DNA of 60,000 nucleotides from Lineus longissimus (GCF_910592395.1 NC_088311.1:8994501-9054500), one strand, 5' to 3'. Positions 32,573 to 44,160 are shown, counted from the first letter of the stretch. Translations and numbers: made by a program. The notes: generated from the sequence alone by a model not told the origin.

Positions 32573-34177
32573 CTCTTTGTCCATACTTGATAATATTGTA
32601 CAGTACCTGCTGTTAAATACTCTATTCTCCAAAAGTTCATATTTCATTTACATGAGGTTCAAAGAAGGCCCTTCTCTTGAGTTATGTGCTTCTTGTCCTT
32701 CATGCATCTCGTATTTACATCCTCATCACAAGTAGACATAAATATTGCTTAAAGTAGCCCAAGTTTTAAAGGACAAGCTGTGTGAGAAAATGTGCCCCGA
32801 TTAAAGTATCGGGCGCGGTATAATGTCTTCACTGGTATGTCTTGACATAACATCAATCGCAGTTATGTTTCTGGTTTGCAGATGGCCTCCCTGGTTTTTA
32901 AGGGGGGGATATGTTAGATCAACTGGTGCCATTATAGTGCACCCGGTAACCGCGTGGTTGTTCGAGTTCCAAGGCATGGAAAGTTGTCCTGACCTATCTC
33001 ACCACCCAGGAGGGCACATTTATTCTTACAACTCATCCTTTAAATTGGAAAACGACTTGTGGATTGTTCCACTAAAATAGCAGCAGCACCGAGCAAGAAT
33101 TAATGAAGACTAGTCTTTATTTATCACTCTTGATGAGAGCTATATGAAATCATATTGGAATTTTTATCAACAGTGGTAGGTAACTACTAATGGAAGCGTA
33201 ACAGAATTTTGTATCACCAGATATCTTCTATCTATCTAATAAGAAAACTTGAAGCTGATTATGTTCCCAAATCCAACAGCAATTGAGTCTTAGTTCTACT
33301 TACTTGCTGTTTCATCAATTGTGAGTTCTACTCAACCAGGTTCATTCAGATGTTATTATTTATTTAGAATAAAAATGTTCCTTATACCTAAAGATAGATT
33401 TTTCACGAATTTGGAACTAAAGATTACTGTACAAATAGTTTCTATGCAACCGAAGATCACAGTTGAGGTGTTGGCCATGGTACTGTCTATGCCCAGGACT
33501 GCTCAATCTATTTAGAGTTGTGGGTCAAAACCTTGGATTGGTGGTTGCTTAATTATCCTCCTAGGTTGAACTCAACTGGGCGCTAAATGAGCACCTCCTT
33601 GCAACCAACCCCAGAGTGCCTCAGTGAATAGATATAATAGTGACAGTCAGTGTGAAGTGCCTTGACAGAACTGGTCAGTGAGACACACTTTGAATAATCG
33701 ACCAATAATGTCATAATTGAGTGAATCAGCAGCTCCATGCAACCCTAGAGTGCCCCAGAGCTATGATAGTGATAGTCATTGTGACAGTCACAGTCAAGAC
33801 AGACCTGCATGGTCAGTGAAAAGTACTTTGAATTAGCCGCCAATAAAATGTTGTTTTGAGCAACCTTGCCCTGATTGATGGCATCAGAACACTTTTTTCA
33901 ATTGCAATCAAAGATTTGACTGGCATAGCCTGTGACATGGTCAATCACATAATGATATTTTACTGTGCTCTTGGTTGATTCTTGCATCAACATTATATCC
34001 TTATACAAAGTTTGTGTATATATTATTGTTCGTCTGAATATACAGTACTTTTAGCTCATAATATTCTAGTAGACTGTATAATATGAAAAATATGTTTTTG
34101 TAAGACTTTTATCACAATAAAAATGGTAAATATATAAGCGACCACCATCTTTCATCTCAGGAGCTGGCCACTGCAGA
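32573..34177. other. Non-coding flank with a 142-bp imperfect duplication at 33588-33860
   Basis: No coding signal. GCACCTCCTTGCAACC at 33588 and GCAGCTCCATGCAACC at 33730 start two diverged copies sharing AGAGTGCC, TAGTGA, GGTCAGTGA and ACTTTGAAT. The rest of the stretch is unremarkable AT-rich DNA. Confidence 0.55.
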
Positions 34178-35092
34178 CTCAATCAGACTGAAGGTGTCGT
34201 AAGGACAGTCACAATCAGGTATGTAAGTATGCCACAGATACCTCATCACAATCAGACTGAAGGTGTCGTAAGGACAATCACAATCAGACATGTAAGTATA
34301 CCACAGATACCTCATCACAATCAGACTGAAGGTGTCGTAAGGACAATCACAATCAGGTATGTAAGAATACCACAGATACCTCATCACAATCAGACTGAAG
34401 GTGTCGTAAGGACAATCATAATCAGATATGTAAGTATACCACAGATACCTCATCAAAATCAGACTGAAGGTGTCGTAAGGACAATCACAATCAGATATAT
34501 AAGTATACCACAGATACCTCATCAAAATCAGACTGAAGGTGTCATAAGGACAATCACAATCAGGTATGTAAGTATAGCACAGAGGCCTCATCGCAATCTG
34601 ACTGAAGGTGTCGTAAAGACAGTCACAATCAGATATGTAAGTATAGCACAGAGGCCTCATCGCAATCTGACTGAAGGTGTCGTAAAGACAGTCACAATCA
34701 GATATGTAAGTATAGCACAGAGGCCCCATCGCAATCAGACTGAAGGTGTCGTAAGAACAGTCACATTCAGATATGTAAGTATAGCACAGATACCTCATCA
34801 CAATCAGACTGAAGGTGTCATAAGGACAGTCACAATCAGATATGTAAGTATACCACAGATACCTCATCACAATCAGACTGAAGGTGTCGTAAGGACAGTC
34901 ATAATCAGATTAGTAAGTATAGCACAGAGGCCTCATCGCAATCAGACTGAAGGTGTCATAAGGACAGTCACAATCAGATATGTAAGTATAGCACAGATAC
35001 CTCATCGCAATCAGGCTGACGGTGTCGTAAGGACAGTCACAATCAGATATGCAATTATACCGCAGAGACCTCATCACAATCATTTTAAATGA
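34178..35092. repeat. Left 69-bp tandem array, about 13 copies
   Basis: The unit reads CACAGATACCTCATCACAAT, CAGACTGAAGGTGTCGTAAG, GACAATCACAATCAGATATG, TAAGTATAC. The period is a multiple of three, so both strands stay open (287 codons on +, 237 on -). The peptides are just the 23-residue echo of the unit. Copies differ by few substitutions. Confidence 0.92.
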
Positions 35093-35280
35093 GTCGGAGA
35101 GACAGCTGAGAAGTTACCATGAAATTATTTGAATGCAGGATTGCGACTGTCCGCCTGATACATTTTGATAGTCTTGTCGCCGAGTGTCCAATTGAGACTT
35201 GAGACTGTCTTCCGGACACATTCAGTCTTGATGATGATATCCCTGGTAATATACTCGTGAATCTGATTGGGAGTGTGGGT

Positions 35281-36510
35281 TTGTGAGTATATCCTAGGTA
35301 TATCCTGACAATCGGACTGAATCTGTCAATGGGAGAGCCTCAATAAGATTGGTGAATACATTACCACAACCAGACTGAGTGCTTCGGGGATGACCCCAAT
35401 TACTTGTGGGTACACATCTTAGAACATCAGCAAAATCAAGCTGTATGCATCCGGCCGGCCGAGGACAGTCTCAATCAGACTCGAAGACAGTCCCGATCTA
35501 ATCCGCGACTATTATCAAGGACATCATCACAATCAGACTGAATCTGTCGGAAAGACCGTCTCAATTAGATAAGTGAAGCAGATTATAAACCATGGACATC
35601 ATTCCAACCAAACTGAATGTGCCAGGCGACACTCTTTGTGAGATTCGTTGTTTCACTTGCACATCATCACAATCAGACTGAACGCGTCAGGCCGGGGACA
35701 CTTCGAATCAAGTTCGCCGGTAACTCTACCAAGGACATCATCACAATCAGATTGAATGTGCCAACAAGACAGTCTCAATCAGATCTGTGAATACAGTATG
35801 AAAAGGAGACTGCTGAATGCGTTATAGGGGATGGTACCAATCAATCGTGAGTATATACGTAGACATGTAAGAACATCTTCGCAATCAAGCTGAATGCGTC
35901 AAGCCGGGGGCCCTCCAATCACATTCGCACGTATGTACTAGGATCATCATCAATATCAGACTTAATGTTTTAGGGGGACAGTCTCGATCAGAAATGGCTC
36001 GTTGTTATGTACTAAGAATATCATAACAATCAAAAGCTGAATTCGTCCGCTCGAGGACAGTCCTCATCAGATTTGTGAGTATTTCCTAGGGACATTATGA
36101 CAATCGTACTGAATGTGTCGGTGGGAGAGCCTCAATAAGATTGGTGAATACACTACAACAACCTGACTGAGTGCTTCGGGGATGACCCCAATTACTTGTG
36201 GGTACACGTCTAAGAACATCAGCAAAATCAAGCTGTATGCGTCCGGCCGGCCGAGGACAGTCTCAATCAGACTCGAAGACAGTCCCGATCCAATCCGTGA
36301 CTACTTTCAAGGGACATCATCACAATCAGACTGAATCTATGGGGAAGACTGTCTCTATTAGATTTGTGAAGCAGAGAAAAAACCATGGACATCATTCCAA
36401 CCAAACTGAATGTGCCAGGCGACACTCTTTGTGGGTCGTGGTTTGACTTGGACATCATCACAATCAGGCTGAACGCGTCAGGCCGGGGCGGGGAAACTCC
36501 CAATCAAATT
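35281..36510. repeat. Core of the foldback-like element with a direct duplication of about 430 bp
   Basis: The segment at 35281-35710 and that at 36071-36510 are direct copies. Both contain AAGATTGGTGAATACA, GGATGACCCCAATTACTTGT, CCGGCCGGCCGAGGACAGTC and CCAGGCGACACTCTTTGTG. The core is itself built of diverged units carrying ACATCATCACAATCAGACTG. Confidence 0.8.
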
Positions 36511-36779
36511 CGCCGGTAACATTACCAACAAGGTCCCAATCTCGCCAGTATACGAAAACCACTTTCACAATCAAGGTGAAGGCATCAGGGCAGGGACGCT
36601 CCCAATCAGATTCACAAGTATATTACCAGGGATATCATCATCAAGACTGAATGTGTCCGGAAGACAGTCTCAAGTCTCAATTGGACACTCGGCGACAAGA
36701 CTATCAAAATGTATCAGGCGGACAGTCGCAATCCTGCATTCAAATAATTTCATGGTTACCTCTCAGCTGTCTCTCCGAC

Positions 36780-37790
36780 TCATTTAAAATGATTGTGATG
36801 AGGTCTCTGCGGTATAATTGCATATCTGATTGTGATTGTCCTTAAGACACCGTCAGTCTGATTGTGATGAGGTATCTGCGGTATAATTGCATACCTGATT
36901 GTGACTGTCCTTATAACACCTTCAGTCTGATTGTGATGTGGTCCCTGTGCTATACTTACATATCTGATTGTGACTGTCCTTATGACACCTTCAGTCTGAT
37001 TGCGAGGAGGCCTCTGTGCTATACTTACACATCTGATTGTGATTGTAGTTAAGACACCTTCAGTCTGATTGTGATGAGGTATCTGTGGTATACTTACATA
37101 CCTGATTGTGACTGTCCTTATGACACCTTCAGTCTGATTGCGATGAGGTATCTGTAGTATACTTTATATCTAATTGTGACTGTCCTTATGACACCTTCAG
37201 TCTGATTGCGAGGAGGCCTCTGTGCTATACTTACAAATCCGATTGTGATTGTCCTTACGACACCTTCAGTCTGATTGTGATGAGGTATCTGTGGTATACT
37301 TACATATCTGATTGTGACTGTCCTTATGACACCTTCAGTCTGATTGCGAGGAGGCCTCTGTGCTATACTTACAAATCTGATTGTGATTGTCCTTACGACA
37401 CCCTCAGTCTGATTGTGATGAGGTATCTGTGGTATACTTACATACCTGATTGTGATTGTCCTAACGACACCCTCAGTATGATTGTGATGAGGTATCTGTG
37501 GTATACTTACATACCTGATTGTGATTGTCCTAACGACACCCTCAGTATGATTGTGATGAGATATCTGTGGTATACTTACATACCTGATTGTGTTTTTTCT
37601 TACGACACCTTCAGTCTGATTGCGATGAGGCCTCTGTGCTATACTTACATATCTGATTGTGATTGTCCTTACGACACCTTCAGTCTGATTGCGATGAGGC
37701 CTCTGTGCTATACTTACATACCTGATTGTGATTGTCCTTACGACACCTTCAGTCTGATTGCGATGAGGCCTCTGTGCTATACTTACATTC
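36780..37790. repeat. Right 69-bp tandem array, inverted, about 14 copies
   Basis: Reverse complement of the left array: CTTCAGTCTGATTGTGATGA, GGTATCTGTGGTATACTTAC, ATACCTGATTGTGACTGTCC. Both strands stay open here for the same reason as in the left array. The outer boundary abuts TTCACCAATCTGACC at 37789. Confidence 0.92.
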
Positions 37791-37866
37791 ACCAATCTGA
37801 CCTTTATTTTCCTGCCTAATGCATCTTTTAAAAGAGAGGTTCCACTGTCTTTAAATCCTTGTTAAT
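37791..37866. repeat. Inverted copy of the 32145-32230 junction (MITE A with nested MITE B end)
   Basis: Read on the - strand this segment gives AACAAGGATTTAAAGACAGT, then GGAACCTCTCTTTTAAAAGA, then CATTAGGCAGGAAAATAAAG, then GTCAGATTGG. This is the same order as 32145-32230, including the host flank, the family A end and the nested family B start. It therefore duplicates that locus rather than being an independent insertion. Confidence 0.75.
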
Positions 37867-40800
37867 GCTTTCTTTCATTTATAGGAAGAAACGATAGGAA
37901 GAAACGAAAGGTTTTCTCTCATTTCTAGAATGAAATGACTGCCTCTCTTTGCTTTTCAGGAAGAAGAAACATGCTTTCTTTCATTTATAGGAAGAAACGA
38001 CTTCCTCTCATTGCGGTTTAGGAAGAAACAAGAGGATTTCTCTCATTTCTAGAATGAAATGACTGTCTCTCTTTGCTTTCGAGGAAGAAAAAACATGCTT
38101 TCTTTCATTTATAGGAAGAAACGACTTACTCTCATTGCGTTTGAGGAAGAAACGAAAGGTTTTTTCTCACATTTAGACGGAAACGACTGTCTCTCTTTGC
38201 TTTTGAGGAAGAAGAAACATGCTTTCTTTCACTCATATAAAGAAACGACTTCCTCTTGTTGCGTTTTAGGAAAAAACCAGAGGTTTTCTAACATTTCTAG
38301 AATGAAACTACTGTATCTCTTTGCTTTCAAGGAAGAAAAAACATGCTTTCTTTCATTTATAGGAAGAAACGACTGTCTCTCTTTGCTTTTGAGGAAGAAA
38401 AAACATGTTTTCTTTCGTTTATAGGAAGAAACGACTTCCTTTCATTGCGTTTTAGGAAGAAACAAGAGGTTTTCTCTCATTTCTTGAATTAAACGACTGC
38501 CTATCTCTGCTTTGGAGGAAGGAACAACATCCTTTCTTTCATTTATAGGAAGAAACGACTTCCTCTCATTGCGTTTTAGGAAGAAAGAAGAGGTTTTCTG
38601 TCATTTCTTGAGAGAAACGACTGTCTCTCTTTGCTTTCAAAGAAGGAAAAACATGCTTTCTTTCATTTATAGGAAGAAACGACTGTCTCTCTTTGCTTTT
38701 GAGGCAGGAAAAACATGCTTTCTTTATTTTGTAGGAAAAAAGGACTTCCTTTCATTGCGTTTTAGTAAGAAACAAGAGGTTTTCTCTCATTTTTAGAATG
38801 AAACTACTGCCTCTCTCTGCTTTGGAGGAAGGAACAACATGCTTTGTTTCATATATAGGAAGAAACGACTTCCTCTCATCGCGTTTTAGGAAGAAACAAG
38901 AGGTTTTCTCTCATTTCTTGAATGAAACGACTGCCTCTCTCTGCTTTTGAGGAATAAAAAATGCTTTCTTTCATTTATAGGAAGAAACGACTTCCTTTCA
39001 TTGCGTTTTGGGAAGAAACAAGAGGTTTTCTCTTATTTCTTGACTGAAACGACTGCCTCTCTCTGGTTTTGAGAAAGAAAACACATGCTGTCTTTCATTT
39101 ATAGGAAGAAACGTCTGTCTCTCTATGCTTTTGAGGAATAAAAAACATGCTTTCTTTCATTTATTGGAAGAAAAGACTTCCTTTCATTTCGTTTTAGGAA
39201 GAAACAAGAGGTTTTCTCTCATATTTAGAATGAAACTACTGCCTCTACTGGCTTTGGAGGAAGAAACAACATGCTTTCTTTCATTTAAACGACTTCCTCT
39301 CATTGCGTCTTAGGAAGAAAGAAGAGGTTTTCTGTCATTTCTTGAAAGAAACGACTGTCTCTCTTTGCTTTCAAGGAAGAAAAAACATGCTTTCTTTCAT
39401 TTATAGGAAGAAACGACTGTCTCTCTTTGCTTTTGAGGCAGGAAAAACATGCTTTCTTTATTTTGTAGGAAGAAACGACTTCCTTTCATTGCGTTTTAGT
39501 AAGAAACAAGAGGTTTTCTCTCATTTTTAGAATGAAACGACTGCCTCTACTGGCTTTGGAGGAAGAAGCATCATGCTTTCTTTCATTGATAGGAAGAAAC
39601 GACTTCCTCTCATTGCGTTTTAGGAAGAAACGACAGGTTATCTCTCATTTCTAGAATGAAATAACTGAATCTTTTTGCTTTTGAGGAAGAAAACACATGC
39701 TTTCTTTCATTTATAGGAAGAAACGACTTCCTTTCATTGCGTTTTGGGAAGAAACGAAAGGTTTTCTCTCATATTTAGAATGCAACGACTGTCTCTCTTT
39801 GCTTTCGAGGAAGAAACAACATGCTTTCTTTCATTTATAGGAAGAAACGACTTCCTCTCATTGCGTTTTAGGAAGAAACAAGAGGACTGCCTCTACTGGC
39901 TTTGGAGGAAGAAACAACATGCTTTCTTTCATTCGTAGGAAGAAACGACTGTCTCTCTTTGCTTTTGAGGCAGGAAAAACATGCTTTCTTTATTTTGTAG
40001 GAAGAAACGACTTCCTTTCATTGCGTTTTAGTAAGAAACAAGAGGTTTTCTCTCATTTTTAGAATGAAACTACTGCCTCTCTCTGCTTTGGAGGAGGGAA
40101 CAACATGCTTTCTTTCATTAATAGGAAGAAACGACTTCGTCTCATTGCGTTTTAGGAAGAAACAAGAGGTTTTCTCTCATATTTAGAATGAAACGACTGC
40201 CTCTACTGGCTTTGGAGGAAGAAGCAACATGCTTTCTTTCATTGATAGGAAGAAACGACTTCCTCTCATTGCGTTTTAGGAAGAAACGACAGGTTATCTC
40301 TCATTTCTAGAATGAAATAACTGAATCTTTTTGCTTTTGAGGAAGAAAACACATGCTTTCTTTCATTTATAGGAAGAAACGACTTCCTTTCATTGCGTTT
40401 TGGGAAGAAACGAAAGGTTTTCTCTCATATTTAGAATGCAACGACTGTCTCTCTTTGCTTTCGAGGAAGAAACAACATGCTTTCTTTCATTTATAGGAAG
40501 AAACGACTTCCTCTCATTGCGTTTTAGGAAGAAACAAGAGGACTGCCTCTACTGGCTTTGGAGGAAGAAACAACATGCTTTCTTTCATTCGTAGGAAGAA
40601 ACGACTGTCTCTCTTTGCTTTTGAGGCAGGAAAAACATGCTTTCTTTATTTTGTAGGAAGAAACGACTTCCTTTCATTGCGTTTTAGTAAGAAACAAGAG
40701 GTTTTCTCTCATTTTTAGAATGAAACTACTGCCTCTCTCTGCTTTGGAGGAGGGAACAACATGCTTTCTTTCATTAATAGGAAGAAACGACTTCGTCTCA

Positions 40801-41433
40801 TTGCGTTTTAGGAAGAAACAAGAGGTTTTCTCTCATATTTAGAATGAAACGACTGCCTCTACTGGCTTTGGAGGAAGAAGCAACATGCTTTCTTTCATTG
40901 ATAGGAAGAAACGACTTCCTCTCATTGCGTTTTAGGAAGAAACGACAGGTTTTCTCTCATTTCTAGAATGAAATGACTGAATCTTTTTGCTTTTGAGGAA
41001 GAAAACACATGCTTTCTTTCATTTATAGGAAAAAACGACTTCCTTTCATTGCGTTTTGGGAAGAAACGAAAGGTTTTCTCTCATATTTAGAATGCAACGA
41101 CTGTCTCTCTTTGCTTTCGAGGAAGAAACAACATGCTTTCTTTCATTTATAGGAAGAAACGACTTCGTTTCATTGCGTTTTAGGAAGAAACAAGAGGTTT
41201 TCTCTCATATTTAGAATGAAACGACTGCCTCTACTGGCTTTGGAGGAAGAAACAACATGCTTTCTTTCATTGATAGGAAGAAACGACTTCCTCTCATTGC
41301 GTTTTAGGAAGAAACGACAGGTTTTCTCTCATTTCTAGAATGAAATGACTGAATCTTTTTGCTTTTGAGGAAGAAAACACATGCTTTCTTTCATTTATAG
41401 GAAGAAACGACTTCCTTTCATTGCGTTTTAGGA
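37866..41433. repeat. Satellite with 124-bp unit made of four 31-bp monomers
   Basis: The repeating unit has four related 31-mers beginning GGAAGAAACGACTTCC, GGAAGAAACAAGAGG, GAATGAAACGACTGCC and GGAAGAAACAACATGC. Each ends in a pyrimidine-rich half such as TCTCATTTCTA. Starts of ATGCTTTCTTTCATT lie at 37971, 38095 and 38220, confirming a period of 124-125. About 29 units span the array. One strand is purine-rich at the front and pyrimidine-rich at the back of each monomer. The short open frames inside are repeat echoes. Confidence 0.92.
39541..41226. repeat. 656-bp higher-order repeat within the 31-bp satellite
   Basis: CTGCCTCTACTGGCTTTGGA starts blocks at 39541, 40197 and 40853, exactly 656 bases apart, and a shortened block ends at 41227. 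Blocks 1 and 2 agree at nearly every position I compared, including private variants such as a fused AGAGGACTGCC junction. This shows recent unequal exchange or an assembly duplication. Confidence 0.88.
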
Positions 41434-41560
41434 ATTCTTGCATCTGCTAGGACATCGTCACAATCAGAATAAATTTGTAAGGGACAGTCACAATCGGACT
41501 GAATTCGTCTGGGGTCACAATCAGATTTGCAAACAGACTGCGGACACCATCACAGTCACA
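41434..41560. repeat. Isolated fragment of the 69-bp (CAATCAGACT) repeat family
   Basis: GACATCGTCACAATCAGAAT, GACAGTCACAATCGGACTGA and GGTCACAATCAGATTTGC follow the end of the 31-bp satellite. They match diverged units of the foldback core. The satellite therefore sits between two pieces of the same family. Confidence 0.7.
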
Positions 41561-42049
41561 CCCTGTGACTTGGCCCTGTAGCAGCCCGACCACCCTGAAA
41601 GCCTACCTGAGGTAACTTTCCCTGCAACACGATAGCATCACCAGTTAAATTCTAAGATACCTTGGTCGTGGTGAAATTGATGCTATCGAAAGTCGATATT
41701 TTGTCCGTCACGCACTTTTCTACCGATCACTTTACTTCTTGGCGAGCGACAAGTCCCACGGTGTGTTTACCGACCCTAGCATAGTTAAATACTGGCACCA
41801 TTGTCGTTACTCTTCAGACCAGTGTCATTGTGATAATATTGTGATATTGAGATATTGCTATTTTGCGATATTTCAAAATTTAATGCAATTGACAACTACA
41901 AACGGGTGTAACCCATCGAGAGATTGTATTACCACTCAAAATTTACCTAAACGTGTCAGTTTCATGTGATATTCAGAAATATTTCTTATCGTGTAATTTT
42001 GATATCTAACGACTTATATGATAATATGATGTATCTTCATATCCAAGGT
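41561..42049. other. Unique non-coding sequence, nothing recognised
   Basis: No coding signal or repeat beyond short AT-rich strings. Repeat density drops sharply from here to the end of the window. Confidence 0.5.
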
Positions 42050-42505
42050 AACTAGGTGCCTATAGCCAAGGTTATCGAGGGTGCTCTTTTAGAATATGCT
42101 ATGACCTTGAAAGTCTGGGGTCAAGGTCAAGGTCAAATAGCTCAAAAAGGTAAATGTGATCATAAGCTAGTTAGTGGCCTGGGACCAGCATTTATACTTA
42201 AGGTTATCGATGATGCTCTGTCTGAATTTTCGATGACCTTGAAGTTCGAGGGTAAAGGTCATGGTCTGAAATGCTCTGAAATGGTAATCTCTGCTAAGTT
42301 CGTCTCCAAACTAGCTTGTGGTCTGGGACCATCAGCTGTAACCAGGTTAGTCAAGGAAGCCCAACGGTAAGCTCAGGGGTCAAGGTCATGGTCAAACAGC
42401 ACAAAAATCGAAAGGTGATCAAAGATCGTCTGCAAACTAGCTATGGAACCAGCATATATCCAGATAATGTGGTGACCGTGAAGATCAGGAGTCAATGTCA
42501 GCTAA
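42050..42505. repeat. 130-bp degenerate tandem repeat with TGACCTTGA sites, about 4 copies
   Basis: TGACCTTGA lies at 42102 and 42234, followed 15-20 bases later by GGGGTCAAGGTCAAGGTCA or variants (42117, 42248, 42378). CTAGTTAGTGGCCTGGGACC and its variants mark the other part of the unit. The ORF of 104 codons across it is a by-product. TGACCTTGA/TCAAGGTCA is the extended half-site bound by SF-1/ERR-type nuclear receptors; function is inference. Confidence 0.75.
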
Positions 42506-44160
42506 ACGTGACACATTCTCTGTACGTTGGTTACAGTGTGCAATGTATTAATTACGAAGGTTGAATAAAGGGTGTACTCTTGTAACATGCGTAATGTGTG
42601 AAATTCGGTGCATTTTTCAGTGTCAGCTTAGGGTAAGCCAGGGTAACAGCTTAGGCTGAATCAGTCGAGAGACACATTGGTGATAAGGATGCCAGGCCCG
42701 GTTTTATACTTATATGCATGTAAGCGTCACTATTAATTCCAATGAAGCTCACAGGATGGAAGCGCTGAGACAATTGCGGTCCCATCCCGTCCCGTCATGT
42801 CGACTTCTTCCTGGGTATACCCATCCTGACTTAACGAGTGGTTTTCAATATACTCCACCTGTCGATATTTCAATTGAACTCAGGAAGGGGTGTACCATGT
42901 CGCCAGTGTGAGAAGGGGAGGGAGTGTTGTGTTATGCGGATAAAGTGGGGCTTTGCATCGTTTCTGACATATCACGTATGTGTAGGCCTACTAGAATATA
43001 CTATAAGTCATGCTTCACCTCTCAAGAGCTCAGGAATAAGAATTCTCCTTGGGTGTAACAAAATCAAAATTCCGCATGCGTCGGCGATTTTCCTTTTCTG
43101 CGCAACGCTGTTCTCATTGGCAAAAGCGATTTCAGCCGTTTCTCTCTACACTCCGGACGCAGTGGACCGGCCTCTTTCCTCACCCTAAGGAGACCCAATT
43201 AGGGTGACGCAATGGGCTGCCCAGGGAGTCTACTTCTCTCATTTGTAGGCAGATTTCGTACACGATAGCTGGAAGGGCCCGTTTGATCAGTGTGAGAGAA
43301 CGGTAGGCTACATCCATACATTTGTATAATTTTCTCGACGGGTTTGACCCCTCCGCTTTTTAGACGATGCAGGTTACCAGTATCATCAGACAGCAGGAGG
43401 TGACAGCCAGGCACAGATAGAAAATTGCACTCTCATATCAAGGTTGCAGGCCCTTCCTGACGATCGTCCCGCCAACGAGGGATTCAAATCGCTGCGCCTT
43501 CGAGTTAATCGTTCGTTTCAGGTGGTCGTCGCATGCACGTCGCGCATCCTGAGATGAAGCTTTTTTTACTCCTTCGTCATGTTCGTCAGATACAGAATAT
43601 CGACAGGCAGAGTATATTGAACCACTGGTTATGCCAGGATGAGGTCGTAGCGACCTGCGAGTTATCAACCCAGCGAATATCGTTTTTACCACAGACGAGA
43701 GATCTTTTGTCGCATATAACAGCGATAACAGGCGCTATAGGTTGACTGATATGGGCCTGGCGTTCGAATGACTGTAATCTTGCATATTTCATTCGCTTGC
43801 CCCCATGACTGCATGTGTTCGGAAATGAACGAGCCTGTGATGCAGACCGACAGCCTGAGAAACCGTTGGCATTTCGCCTTATCTCAGACAACATTTACAA
43901 CCGTCAGGTATTTTGTTCGTTCTGGCTCACCTCAAGATAAGCGTTCGAGAAGTTCTCCATTAAATAGAAACATCTATTAGAACGTCTATGAGCAATCCTT
44001 GCTATGGTCATTTTTTTCCGACCTTTTTCACGACAGCTCTCTTCCGTCTCGAGTTGTTAAAAATATGTGAAATAGTGATTTCAGCGCTAATATAACGTAG
44101 AAGGAAACCGGACACCCCGAAGGAAACCCATCACGCCTAGTCACCCTCTATAAGACGTGC
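42506..44160. other. Non-coding sequence, nothing recognised
   Basis: Several frames of 70-116 codons overlap each other on both strands and show no domain, no splice coherence and no repeat. Taken as chance. Confidence 0.45.

Larger units (their letters stand above)
34178..37790. mobile_element. Foldback-like element: long inverted arms of 69-bp tandem units
   Basis: The left arm (34178 to about 35275) and right arm (about 36598 to 37790) are inverted copies. The inner parts, 35060-35275 and 36598-36800, match almost base for base; the outer parts are arrays of a 69-bp unit on opposite strands. The core, about 35276-36597, contains diverged units of the same family and a direct duplication. 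Arms made of tandem subrepeats around a variable core is the architecture of foldback transposons (FB in Drosophila, TU in sea urchin). No transposase frame is present and no target duplication was found, so it may instead be a rearranged satellite. Confidence 0.65.

Noticed and set aside
34157-35092. 287-codon and 237-codon frames as protein genes
   Set aside because: They are 23-residue echoes of a 69-bp tandem unit whose length is a multiple of three; no promoter, domain or splice signal supports a gene. The openness itself is kept as a minor finding.
34178-37790. CRISPR array
   Set aside because: Units are directly abutting with no unique spacers, there are no cas genes and the DNA is animal nuclear DNA.
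38059-41000. Series of frames containing FHSFIGRNDFLSLRF-like repeats
   Set aside because: Translations of the 31/124-bp satellite; the frame shifts from unit to unit and 124 is not a multiple of three.
42056-42370. 104-codon frame
   Set aside because: It spans the 130-bp degenerate repeat and reads through non-coding copies.
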